Program-made: the position numbers and the translations under genes
Shown here: positions 35,900 to 43,372 of the stretch, piece after piece
Position numbering within the stretch: position 1 is the stretch's first letter
How the letters are laid out: the number at the start of each line of letters is the position of its first letter
NCBI GenBank assembly: GCA_012797815.1
Contig: JAAZOK010000115.1
Location: 20,766 to 84,765 of the forward strand
Direction of reading: 5' to 3'
DNA: 64,000 nt
From: Chloroflexota bacterium
Lineage (GTDB): Bacteria; Chloroflexota; Anaerolineae; Anaerolineales; Anaerolineaceae
The notes under the pieces: model-generated
The model's database searches: none
Told to the model about the DNA's origin: nothing
What the model saw: only the letters and a program-made list of their open reading frames with translations

Positions 35900-35930
35900 A
35901 AAATGATAGGAGCGGTGATCCGCTCCTATC
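35900..35930 (-). terminator. Intrinsic terminator downstream of tRNA-Arg
   Basis: An 11-bp perfect stem (GATAGGAGCGG at 35905-35915 with CCGCTCCTATC at 35920-35930) with a 4-base loop, followed on the minus strand by ATTTTATTA. It begins 4 bases after the mature tRNA 3' end. Confidence 0.85.
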
Positions 35931-35934
35931 AGGA

Positions 35935-36008
35935 TGCCCCCGGCAGAATTCGAATCTGCAGCCTTTTGCTCCGCAAGCAAACGCTCTGTCCAGTTGAGCT
36001 ACGAGGGC
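35935..36008 (-). tRNA. tRNA-Arg (anticodon GCG)
   Basis: 74 nt on the minus strand. Acceptor arm GCCCTCG pairs with CGGGGGC (one G-U), D-arm GCTC/GAGC, anticodon stem TTTGC/GCAAA around loop TTGCGGA, T-arm GCAGA/TCTGC around TTCGAAT. The anticodon is GCG, reading CGC/CGU. No CCA is encoded. Most bacteria use ACG (edited to ICG) for this box, so the G34 form is notable. Confidence 0.93.
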
Positions 36009-36028
36009 GAAGAAACTTAAGTGCGCAT

Positions 36029-36057
36029 ACTATACCGCAGCCACCGTGAATCGTCAA
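36029..36057 (-). promoter_or_regulatory. Sigma-70 promoter of tRNA-Arg
   Basis: On the minus strand TTGACG (36057-36052) and TATAGT (36034-36029) are separated by exactly 17 bp, with the -10 box 20 bases before the mature tRNA. Confidence 0.85.
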
Positions 36058-36089
36058 GGTGGCATAACAGGCAGACTATTTTTGGAGGA

Positions 36090-36413
36090 TCAATCCTGCT
36101 CTTTTTGCATTTCTTCCAGAAAGACACTCGTGCGATGGGTGTTCTCTTCGATGGCGAGAAAAACAAAGATCAGTTCCCCGTAACCGTAGGTGATCAGTCC
36201 TGTCAGAAGTCCGCTGACCAGTGCAACCACACCGATGGTGACGGTCAATACACTATCATAGGAGCTATAGCCAAATAGCGACCAGAAATTGCTGTTGCTG
36301 ATGGAAAGGACGATCAAGATGATGCCGCCTAACAAAGAAAGGGCACAGATGATGACACCCAAGATGCGGAAGATATTTGCCATGGTTCGCAAAAATTTAA
36401 ATCTTTTTTTCAT
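36090..36413 (-). CDS. Small two-helix membrane protein
   Basis: A 107-aa protein with two strongly hydrophobic segments (~15-38 and ~58-88), a basic N terminus (MKKRFKFLRT) and an acidic tail. I recognise no family. A good ribosome binding site (GGAGGAAAA) and normal codon use support translation. It sits alone between tRNA-Arg and the recN terminator. Confidence 0.7.
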   Translation of the reverse strand: MKKRFKFLRTMANIFRILGVIICALSLLGGIILIVLSISNSNFWSLFGYSSYDSVLTVTIGVVALVSGLLTGLITYGYGELIFVFLAIEENTHRTSVFLEEMQKEQD

Positions 36414-36473
36414 TTTTCCTCCAAAAGAAATGACCTACCGTAATTATAGCTGGAATCCTGCGGGCGGCTGATT

Positions 36474-36515
36474 AAAAGCCAAACGCTAGGGTGAGGGGGG
36501 CACCCTAGCGTTTGG
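36474..36515 (-). terminator. Terminator of the nadK-recN run
   Basis: A 15-bp perfect stem (36479-36493 with 36501-36515) closed by a 7-base loop, followed on the minus strand by CTTTTAA. It lies 73 bases after the recN stop. Confidence 0.85.
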
Positions 36516-36588
36516 TGCCTATTTTATATCATGGTTTGCCAAGACTTGTCAAGCACAAATGTGAATTAAATCTTGCCTTTGTGAGCCT

Positions 36589-38322
36589 CTAAAATTGGGC
36601 AATGCGCTCTGCTGCACTGGCAAGCGCCTGGCTGGCGGCAGTGCGGTTGGCTTCGCTATCGCCTCCAAACATGGCTGCCAGCTCATGCACCCGCGCATCT
36701 CCCAGCATGTCGTCCACCTGGGTGATGGTGCGCCCGTCCAGTACCAGTTTGCGCACATGGTAATGCTGCACACCATAGGCAGCCAGCTGCGGAAGATGGG
36801 TCACACACAATACCTGGTGGGCACGTCCCAATTGCCATAGTTTTTCGCCCACGATGGCGCCGATCCTGCCACCGATGCCCTGGTCGATTTCATCGAAGAT
36901 GAGGGTGGGGATGGTGTCGGCTTTTGCCAGCACGTTCTTCAATGCCAGCATCAAGCGCGAGGTTTCACCGCCGGAAGCGATCTTGACCAGGGGCTTCAAC
37001 CCTTCACCCGGGTTGGGGGCGATCAGGAATTCGACCTTATCGATGCCGCTATCGTCGAAATGCACCTTTTCTCCATCGGGCAACGGTAAGCCGTTCTTAT
37101 CTGGAATATGTTGGATATCTGCCTTGAACTGGGCGCCTGCCATGCGCAGATCTGCCAGTTCCTGCTCGATCTTGTCACCCAACTGCTGTGCAAATGTCTG
37201 GCGGTTGTGGGAGAGGAGCAGTGCTTTTTGTGCCAGCACCGCCAGCAATTCCTTTTCGTCCGCTTCCAGTTCGGCAATACGCTCTTCGGCATGCGTGATG
37301 CGATCGAGTTGTTGTTTGGCGTTCTCCGCGAATTTCATGATATCTGTGATGGACGCACCGTATTTCCTTTTCAATGAATTGATCAGCGAAATACGGTTTT
37401 CAACTTGTTCCAGACGTTTGGGATTGTATTCGACCGTGTCGATATAATCCTGCAACCCGCGCGAGATATCATCGATCAGTGCCAGCACCGTTTCACTCTG
37501 GGATGCCAGTTCTGCCACACTTTGGTCGATCTCGGCGATGCGTGCCAGAGCCTGCCCGACCTCGCCCATTTGCTCGATGGCACCGGCGGCTTCTGCATCA
37601 CTGCTCTCCAACAGGGTGGTGGCTTTCTGACATAAAGTTGCCAGTTTTTCAGCATTGGCGAGACGGTTCAATTCTGCTTGCAGTTCTTCATCTTCGCCTT
37701 CTTTGAGAGCAGCGGCTTCGATCTCCTGGATCTGGTAATGGAGCAGGTCCTGTTGGCGGGCAGCATCCGTTTCGGCTTTGCGCAATTCCTGTAACTCGCG
37801 TGCAATGTGTGTCCATTCGCGGTAGCTGTGTTTGTAATCTGCCAATAGCTCTTCATTGGAACAGTAGCGATCCAGCAGGTGAATGTGTTCCTTGACCTTT
37901 AAAAGAGAAAGATGTTCAGACTGCCCGTGGATATCCACCAGGTAGCTGCCCAGATCACGCAAGATGGAAATGGCAACACTGTGTCCGTTCACGCGTGCCA
38001 CATTACGTCCTTCCTTGCGCATTTCACGGCTGAAGATGAGATCATCCTGCCCCTCTTCGTTCAGTCCTTCTTCATCCAAGATAAGCTGGATCTCCGCGCG
38101 ATTGCTCTCTGGAATCTGGAAGACCGCTTCCAGATAGGCAGTATCCGCTCCACTACGGATCATGGTGGAGTCAGTCCTGCCACCGGTCAGCACCTCCAGC
38201 GCATCCAGCATGATGGATTTGCCGGCTCCGGTTTCCCCGGTGAAGGTGGTCAGCCCGGCTTTGAATTCAAGGCGCAGGTCCTGAATGATGGCGAAATTCT
38301 GGATGGTCAGTTCTTTCAGCAT
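36589..38322 (-). CDS. recN: DNA repair protein RecN
   Basis: A 577-aa SMC-like ATPase acting in double-strand-break repair. Walker A is FTGETGAGKSIML at ~29-41. A long coiled coil (~150-370) separates it from the C-terminal ABC half with IASGGETSRLMLALKNV, Walker B TLIFDEIDQGIGG and the switch region VTHLPQLAAYG. Length is normal (550-580). It follows the B-box gene by three bases and nadK upstream; the nadK-recN link is widespread. Confidence 0.96.
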   Translation of the reverse strand: MLKELTIQNFAIIQDLRLEFKAGLTTFTGETGAGKSIMLDALEVLTGGRTDSTMIRSGADTAYLEAVFQIPESNRAEIQLILDEEGLNEEGQDDLIFSREMRKEGRNVARVNGHSVAISILRDLGSYLVDIHGQSEHLSLLKVKEHIHLLDRYCSNEELLADYKHSYREWTHIARELQELRKAETDAARQQDLLHYQIQEIEAAALKEGEDEELQAELNRLANAEKLATLCQKATTLLESSDAEAAGAIEQMGEVGQALARIAEIDQSVAELASQSETVLALIDDISRGLQDYIDTVEYNPKRLEQVENRISLINSLKRKYGASITDIMKFAENAKQQLDRITHAEERIAELEADEKELLAVLAQKALLLSHNRQTFAQQLGDKIEQELADLRMAGAQFKADIQHIPDKNGLPLPDGEKVHFDDSGIDKVEFLIAPNPGEGLKPLVKIASGGETSRLMLALKNVLAKADTIPTLIFDEIDQGIGGRIGAIVGEKLWQLGRAHQVLCVTHLPQLAAYGVQHYHVRKLVLDGRTITQVDDMLGDARVHELAAMFGGDSEANRTAASQALASAAERIAQF

Positions 38323-38325
38323 CTT

Positions 38326-38883
38326 TTATCCGATATACAAGCCTCTGGTGCGGGCGCGCAGGGTGGTTGCCAGGATGATGGTATAGCCAGCCTGCCAGAC
38401 CAGCGGGAGAAAATGGCTGACCGAGATGGCGCCCAGGCGGGTGTAGACATACAAACTGTACAGGTCAAGTATGACCAGGGGCAAACTACCCAGAATGGCG
38501 CTGATCAACACCACCTGGCTCAAGCCATTGGAATTCCTGCCGCGGGTCAGCTTCAACACCGCTTCGCTGATCAACATACTCGCCAGGGGCGCCAGCAGCA
38601 GGGTGAAGAATCCCAAAAAACGTGCCACATAGCTGCCGAAGAATGCGATGGCAGCACTGATCAAACTGGCGATCACGTAGTCGGAGATATGCGCGTTGTC
38701 AAATTTCTTCTCCTGCCCGCGCACGCATTCTTTGCAGCGATAGCCGGTAGGGGTGCGCACTGCACAGGATGTGCAGATCGGGCGATCGCATTGGTTGCAG
38801 CGCAAATAGGTCTCGCGGTCGGGATGTTTGTAACAGGTCAGGACTTCGTCGTCCGTTGAGTTCGATTGAGTTTGGTTCATCAT
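38326..38883 (-). CDS. B-box-type zinc-finger membrane protein
   Basis: A 185-aa protein. Residues ~12-52 hold a treble-clef B-box zinc site: CYKHPDRETYLRCNQC, then CTSCAVRTPTGYRCKEC. After a short linker there are four hydrophobic helices (~65-175) with small loops. Such proteins recur in Chloroflexota and Actinobacteria without a known function. It sits between nadK and recN. TATAAT on the minus strand lies only 9 bases before the ATG, so a leaderless start is possible. Confidence 0.78.
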   Translation of the reverse strand: MMNQTQSNSTDDEVLTCYKHPDRETYLRCNQCDRPICTSCAVRTPTGYRCKECVRGQEKKFDNAHISDYVIASLISAAIAFFGSYVARFLGFFTLLLAPLASMLISEAVLKLTRGRNSNGLSQVVLISAILGSLPLVILDLYSLYVYTRLGAISVSHFLPLVWQAGYTIILATTLRARTRGLYIG

Positions 38884-38924
38884 TGGTTTGTATTATAAAC
38901 GCATGTTCTATTTTTTAAACAAGA

Positions 38925-39782
38925 TCACACGGTTGGATTCTGTTTCATATAGCGGTTCAGGTTGCGGTAGAAGAAACCGGGTCCATGAAAACGAATAAAA
39001 TGCACATTCAGATTACTGGCGGAGACACGCACGGCATCTCCATCCAGCATTTTGACCGGTTCATGCCCATCAGTGCTCAAGACCGCTTCATGCTGGGTGT
39101 TCACGGTGATGGTGATGCAAGAACCCTCCCCCAGGATGACTGCGCGGTCAAAAGAAAGATGAGGAGCGACCGGCACTACCAGGATGTTGCGGGTTTCAGG
39201 CGGCATGATGGGTCCGTTGACCGCCAGTGCATAAGCGGTGGAGCCCGTGGCGGTGGCGGCGATCAAGCCATCAGCCACATAGCTTGCCATGGGATATTCA
39301 TCCACGCTGGCGTGAATGCGAATGGGTTTGACATCCTGCCCACGGCAGACCACGATCTCATTGACGACCTGCCAGCTTCCCAATAGTTTTTCTTTTCGAT
39401 AATGGGAAGCTTGCAGCATCATCCGTTTTTCAATGCGGTAATTCCCATTCAGCAGGTGCCCGAGCAGTGTCTGCCAGTTGTTGCGCTCCAGTTCGAACAA
39501 GAAACCGAAGGTTCCCAAATTAATACCCGTGATGGGAATGCCGGCGGAGGCGCACAGATGGCTGGCGCGCAGCATGCTGCCATCTCCCCCTAGTACCACC
39601 AGTGCTTCGATATCATGCGCATTGATGGCGCTCTGTAACTGGGCATCCTTCAGCGAACGACATAACACCGCTTCAGCACCCTGTTCATTCAGAAAGGTTT
39701 CCACAATTTTCGCCGTGCTGACCGCGTCGGCGATATCGGGATGAAATGCTATACCGATCTTTTTAAAAGATTTGTTTTTCAT
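38925..39782 (-). CDS. nadK: NAD kinase
   Basis: A 285-aa ATP-NAD kinase making NADP. The catalytic GGDGSMLRA (~65-73) and the NAD-binding ATGSTAYALAVNGPI are intact, as is INLGTFGFLFEL. C-terminal beta-rich half normal. It is 41 bases upstream of the B-box gene and 52 bases after the Cas4-like gene. No Shine-Dalgarno is visible; a TATAAT lies 12 bases before the ATG, hinting at a close promoter. Confidence 0.95.
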   Translation of the reverse strand: MKNKSFKKIGIAFHPDIADAVSTAKIVETFLNEQGAEAVLCRSLKDAQLQSAINAHDIEALVVLGGDGSMLRASHLCASAGIPITGINLGTFGFLFELERNNWQTLLGHLLNGNYRIEKRMMLQASHYRKEKLLGSWQVVNEIVVCRGQDVKPIRIHASVDEYPMASYVADGLIAATATGSTAYALAVNGPIMPPETRNILVVPVAPHLSFDRAVILGEGSCITITVNTQHEAVLSTDGHEPVKMLDGDAVRVSASNLNVHFIRFHGPGFFYRNLNRYMKQNPTV

Positions 39783-39834
39783 GATCGTATTTAATTATAG
39801 CGATAAGTAAATGGAAATTTCCAGTAGAAGTATA

Positions 39835-40359
39835 TTAAAGGCGCTGGTCGCAGGTGAAGCGGTAACCGCAGCGCTCACAGCGGTTGGGATTGTGGTGAGA
39901 GCGATCCAGCTCGCCCTGTTCTTTCCGTGTTTGGATCTCCTCAACCAGTTCGATAACCTGCTGGCGCAGTTCATCCGTGTAGCGGATGGCAAAAGTGCGG
40001 TTCTTGTATTTGAGCAATCCGTAAGGTGGACGTTTTTGCATCCCCTTTTCCAGCAGCAGGCAGTAGCTGGCAAGCTGCATGATGTGACTGTCATAAGGTT
40101 TTTCGGGTGCCCAGCCGCTTTTCACTTCCACCGGGATGAACCTGCCGCGCCGTTCCACGATGTAATCTGGTTTACCGGTCAACCCCAGGGCGGGATCGTA
40201 GAGTGGTTTCTCCAATTTTCCCCATACCCCCGGATCGGAATAGATGATCCTGCCGGAGGGTAGCCCCAGGGAACGTTTGCGCCGCAGGGTGAGGAGGATG
40301 AGCACGGCGCCGATGACCAGGATGACAAGACTGATATAAAAAAGCACATCACTGTTCAT
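39835..40359 (-). CDS. Membrane-anchored Cas4-like PD-(D/E)XK nuclease, C-terminal half
   Basis: A 174-aa protein. Residues ~5-25 are one transmembrane helix. The rest is a Cas4/RecB-type nuclease core: GKPDYIV (Asp65), IPVEVKSG (Glu78, Lys80) and the QxxxY motif in MQLASYC (Gln95, Tyr99). The tail RCERCGYRFTC provides three cysteines (161, 164, 170) spaced CX2CX5C, as in Cas4 iron-sulphur clusters. The fourth cysteine and the first conserved His are missing here but are found in the small gene just upstream. ATG 40359 is chosen; the frame is open for 11 more codons upstream, so a frameshift between the two halves cannot be excluded. Not linked to cas genes. Confidence 0.75.
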   Translation of the reverse strand: MNSDVLFYISLVILVIGAVLILLTLRRKRSLGLPSGRIIYSDPGVWGKLEKPLYDPALGLTGKPDYIVERRGRFIPVEVKSGWAPEKPYDSHIMQLASYCLLLEKGMQKRPPYGLLKYKNRTFAIRYTDELRQQVIELVEEIQTRKEQGELDRSHHNPNRCERCGYRFTCDQRL

Positions 40360-40363
40360 GGTT

Positions 40364-40615
40364 TTATGCGAAAAGGTGAGCTGCCAGGGCATATACCATT
40401 AACAGCAGGGCACAGAGCAGCAGCAGATAGCCCACGATCTGACTGATGAGGATGCGGCGCGCCTGCCCGGCGTGTTCTGCATGGTAGGCTGCGCCCCCCG
40501 CCAGTTCCTTTTGGTTGCGGCTTTTGATACCCTGGCGGGCATACCACCAGGCTCGCTGGCAGAACAGGTAATTGCCGATCTCGGATGCGCGAACGGTTTT
40601 TTTAGCCCTTGCCAT
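40364..40615 (-). CDS. Cas4-like nuclease, N-terminal half with membrane anchor
   Basis: An 83-aa protein. Residues 9-50 match the N terminus of Cas4-type nucleases: RASEIGNYLFCQRAWWYARQ gives the lone N-terminal Fe-S cysteine (Cys19) and GAAYHAEHA gives the first catalytic-motif His (~45). Residues ~56-81 form one transmembrane helix and the protein then stops. Four bases later the second half begins with its own helix. Together they would rebuild a complete Cas4-like enzyme with a membrane hairpin in the middle. It overlaps the translin gene by 14 bp. Confidence 0.7.
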   Translation of the reverse strand: MARAKKTVRASEIGNYLFCQRAWWYARQGIKSRNQKELAGGAAYHAEHAGQARRILISQIVGYLLLLCALLLMVYALAAHLFA

Positions 40616-41249
40616 TCTCGTCCAGACGGGTCTCGAGGCTTACGATGGCATTCTGTAGACGTTCTTCGCGCAGACTGAGGGTGAGGTCGGCACGAGTGCG
40701 CTCGATGATGCCCCTTGCCAGGTCGGTCTGGCGGCGCAACCCGTGCGTGACTGCATCCGGATAATCCACCGTGACCAGCAGGGCGTAGATATCATCCATC
40801 AGGTCCAGCAGGCGTTCAGCTTCCTGCGAATAACCCTGGCGCAAAATATCCATACACTTGCGGCGTAATTCGCCGATCACTTCGGACATGCCGCGCAGGT
40901 AGGTGGAGATCTCCACGTTCAATTCATCCGGCAGCGGCATAGAGTTACCTTTGATCAGATCATAGGTCAGGCGTGCTTCCACATATTCCTTGATGGAATC
41001 CTGGGTATAACCGGAATAATATAGCTCGGGATAGGGTTCCAGATTGGTCTTGAGCCCGTCACTGATGGCTCTGGCATCCTCGATCAGGGTCAGCGCCAGG
41101 TCATATTCCTGGCGATGCACCGCGCGAATGGCATTGGCAGAGCGACGCGTGAGCAAGCGGGTTTGTTCCAGTGCCTCTTCACGGGCTTTGTGGCAGGCTT
41201 CCAGAACCTGATGACATTGATCAGATAAAGTAGTGAAATCGGAATCCAT
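40602..41249 (-). CDS. Translin/TRAX-family nucleic-acid-binding protein
   Basis: A 215-aa all-helical protein. Two translin-family landmarks are visible: the EYVEA motif at 88-92 in SIKEYVEARLTYDLIKG, and YLRGMSEVIGELRRKC at ~117-132, matching the 'YL.G..D..GEL.R' segment of TRAX/translin. These contain acidic residues that form the RNase site in TRAX. Eukaryotic translin-TRAX (C3PO) cleaves RNA; archaeal and bacterial homologues are poorly characterised. It is placed between ssb (8 bases upstream) and the Cas4-like halves, suggesting action on single-stranded nucleic acid. Confidence 0.82.
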   Translation of the reverse strand: MDSDFTTLSDQCHQVLEACHKAREEALEQTRLLTRRSANAIRAVHRQEYDLALTLIEDARAISDGLKTNLEPYPELYYSGYTQDSIKEYVEARLTYDLIKGNSMPLPDELNVEISTYLRGMSEVIGELRRKCMDILRQGYSQEAERLLDLMDDIYALLVTVDYPDAVTHGLRRQTDLARGIIERTRADLTLSLREERLQNAIVSLETRLDENGKG

Positions 41250-41257
41250 ACGCTGCC

Positions 41258-41680
41258 CTAGAATGGGATGTTATCCTCGTCCACCTCAGGAGCCCCGCTG
41301 TCTGATTCGTTGGATGAATCCTGCCCACTGCCACGCGTGGAGAGGAAGCGCACGGTCTGTGCGTTGACATCATAAGAAGAGCCTGAACGCCCATCCGCAC
41401 TGGTCCAGAGGCGCGGTCTGCCGGTATCTTTATCAGGATTGAGGGTGCCTTCGATCAGCACCATGCTGCCCTTGTTCAGATACTGGTTGCAGCTTTCAGC
41501 TTGTTTTCCCCAAACCGATACGCGGAACCAGGTGGTTACTTTCACCAGTTCACCGCCGGCATTGCGGTAAGAGCGGTCAGATGCGACCGAAAAATTGGTA
41601 ACGGCTTGACCGTTGGGCATGTAACGCATTTCGGGGTCCTGCCCCAGGCGCCCCACAATGATCAATGTATGAAACGACAT
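41258..41680 (-). CDS. ssb: Single-stranded DNA-binding protein
   Basis: A 140-aa OB-fold protein. LIIVGRLGQDPEMRYMPNGQAV and the later WFRVSVWGKQAE and GSMVLIEGTL are SSB hallmarks. The disordered tail ends DEDNIPF, the acidic tip that recruits repair enzymes. AAGGAAG lies upstream of the ATG. It heads the run translin - Cas4-like - nadK - recN. It is not beside rpsF/rpsR, so this may be a secondary SSB. Confidence 0.93.
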   Translation of the reverse strand: MSFHTLIIVGRLGQDPEMRYMPNGQAVTNFSVASDRSYRNAGGELVKVTTWFRVSVWGKQAESCNQYLNKGSMVLIEGTLNPDKDTGRPRLWTSADGRSGSSYDVNAQTVRFLSTRGSGQDSSNESDSGAPEVDEDNIPF

Positions 41681-41788
41681 GTTCTTCCTTCCACTTTCTT
41701 TATTGTGATTGATTGTTTGTCTTGTGTATCCATTTAATTATATGCGATTATTGCCACGAAAAACCCTCCGCTAGATTGAAAACAGGAA

Positions 41789-41797
41789 TGTTATAAT
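41789..41797 (+). promoter_or_regulatory. Extended -10 promoter of the LysM gene
   Basis: TGTTATAAT, an extended -10 element with a perfect TATAAT (41792-41797), lies 17 bases before the ATG of the LysM gene. No good -35 box is visible, as is usual for extended -10 promoters. The leader would be very short. Confidence 0.55.
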
Positions 41798-41814
41798 TCC
41801 GAGCAGGTGAAACT

Positions 41815-42585
41815 ATGATAAAAAAACAAATTGGAGTGATGGGAGCATTTTTCGTATGCTTGCTGGTGATGATCGCTTTTATCTCTACCACAGGCAGTTT
41901 TCCGCTGCCCCAAGCTTATTACTACACCCCCACCCCGCAGGTGGATGGGCGCATCATGTACACGGTCAAAGCTAACGACACCTGTATTTCGATCGCCCTG
42001 CTGAATGGCATCTCAGAAGAAACACTGCGCGGGCTTAACAATCTGCAAGGTGATGACTGCCTGTATCTGCAGGAAGGTCAGCAGTTGTTGATCGGTGTGC
42101 TGGAAGAACCTACCGCCACCGCTGAAACCGTCCAGACCACCCTGCAACCTTCCCCGACCCCCCTCAAGGGCAACGGCACCATCTGCATCTATCTCTTCAA
42201 TGATGCTAATGGCAATGCCATGGCGGAAGAAACCGAGCTACCCATTGCTGGTGGCGCGATAAGCGTGCGTGACCGTTTGAGCGTGGTCAACCTGACCGGT
42301 ACCACCGATGACAGTGGTGAACCGATCTGTTTTGAAGATATCCCGGAAGGCGATTATGACCTGAGTGTGGCTATCCCCGAAGGCTACAATCCAACTACGG
42401 TGTTGAACTACACCCTCAATTTGCTGCCGGGCGATGTTTCTATCGTTGATTTCGGAGCACAACCCAGCTCGCGCGCCCTGCCCATCTTTGGTGAAGATAA
42501 ACCGTCCGCCTTCATGGCTGTTCTGGGAGTGGTCTTCATCGGTGCCGGTGTGGGATTATGGTTTTACCTGCGTAAAGTGCGCTAA
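41815..42585 (+). CDS. Membrane-anchored LysM protein with prealbumin-like domain
   Basis: A 256-aa surface protein. An N-terminal hydrophobic segment (~7-28) exports it. LysM at ~47-97: MYTVKANDTCISIALLNGIS to EGQQLLIG, binding peptidoglycan or chitin-like glycans. A Thr/Pro linker follows (PTATAETVQTTLQPSPTP). Residues ~118-210 resemble an SdrD B-like/transthyretin repeat (CIYLFNDANGNAMAEETE). A C-terminal transmembrane helix (~232-252) and RKVR anchor it. Ribosome binding site CAGGTGA. Ends at a strong terminator. Confidence 0.82.
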   Translation: MIKKQIGVMGAFFVCLLVMIAFISTTGSFPLPQAYYYTPTPQVDGRIMYTVKANDTCISIALLNGISEETLRGLNNLQGDDCLYLQEGQQLLIGVLEEPTATAETVQTTLQPSPTPLKGNGTICIYLFNDANGNAMAEETELPIAGGAISVRDRLSVVNLTGTTDDSGEPICFEDIPEGDYDLSVAIPEGYNPTTVLNYTLNLLPGDVSIVDFGAQPSSRALPIFGEDKPSAFMAVLGVVFIGAGVGLWFYLRKVR

Positions 42586-42593
42586 ATAAATTG

Positions 42594-42625
42594 AAACGCC
42601 CCATCTCACAAACGGGGCGTTTTTT
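42594..42625 (+). terminator. Intrinsic terminator of the LysM gene
   Basis: A 9-bp stem (AAACGCCCC at 42594-42602 with GGGGCGTTT at 42614-42622) followed by TTTTTT. It just reaches the stop codon of the convergent sulfite-oxidase-like gene. Confidence 0.9.
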
Positions 42626-43250
42626 ATGAACCGGTGCGTTGTTCTTTCCAGATATCCGCTTCGTTATGGTAACCTGCCTGTTCCCAGAAGCCTGGTTTAT
42701 CCGTGCTGCTGAATTCCAACCCGCGCAGCCATTTGGCTCCTTTCCACAGGTAAACATCCTTCGCTTCACGATTACCGGGCACAGCACCTATCAACCCCCT
42801 GACGGGATAACCGTGTTCAGGCGTGATGGGTTGTCCTTCGTAATGGGTTGCCAGCATGAAACGATCGGAAACAACCACTTCCAGCGGCAGGTTGGCGCTG
42901 AACTCATTTTCGGCATGCTGGATAACGAATCTGGCGGAGAGCAGCGGTTGGATCAGCCCGGCGTGAATGAGGTCGCTGATCAGTATCCCTTCCCAGTGGG
43001 TGTCGAATTTACTCCAGCGTGTCACGCAGTGCAGGTCGTAGCATAGTTTACGACGCGGCAGGGCTTGAAAAGCCTCCCAATCCCAGCGCTGTTCCTGCTC
43101 CACCTCGCCAAAGATACGAAAGAACCAGGTGGCGGGATCAAAGAGCGGCACTGCTCCGTAATGCAACACCGGAAACTTGAGGGTCACGCTCTGTCCGGGT
43201 GGCAGGCGCCCTTCTTGCTGCATCTGCAATTCCAATTCTTTTCTATCCAT
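42624..43250 (-). CDS. Sulfite-oxidase-like molybdopterin-dependent oxidoreductase
   Basis: A 208-aa cytoplasmic protein of the Oxidored_molyb fold. The molybdenum-ligating Cys lies in DLHCVTRWSKFDTHWEG, and GYPVRGLIGAVPGNREAKDVYLWKGAKW is the pterin-binding and turn region (written here as a description of ~150-180). It has no signal peptide, unlike MsrP. Physiological electron acceptor and substrate are unknown. Length ~205 fits the short cytoplasmic subfamily. Ribosome binding site GAGGTG. Confidence 0.85.
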   Translation of the reverse strand: MDRKELELQMQQEGRLPPGQSVTLKFPVLHYGAVPLFDPATWFFRIFGEVEQEQRWDWEAFQALPRRKLCYDLHCVTRWSKFDTHWEGILISDLIHAGLIQPLLSARFVIQHAENEFSANLPLEVVVSDRFMLATHYEGQPITPEHGYPVRGLIGAVPGNREAKDVYLWKGAKWLRGLEFSSTDKPGFWEQAGYHNEADIWKEQRTGS

Positions 43251-43310
43251 AGCACCTCACATGGTGTTCCGATTATACCAATGGCGTACGCAGAATGTCC
43301 CATAACTTAA

Positions 43311-43340
43311 TTGACGTTTGTCGCTGAAATTGAGTAAAAT
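43311..43340 (+). promoter_or_regulatory. Sigma-70 promoter of the histidine-kinase gene
   Basis: TTGACG (43311-43316) and TAAAAT (43335-43340) are separated by 18 bp and lie 32 bases before the kinase ATG. Both boxes are near consensus. Confidence 0.65.
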
Positions 43341-43372
43341 GAAGGGGGTATGTTACCCGATAGAAAGTAGCT

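Noticed and set aside
35885..35980. N-terminal extension of surE.
   Set aside because: It would read through tRNA-Arg and its terminator; Met at 35884 matches the family start.
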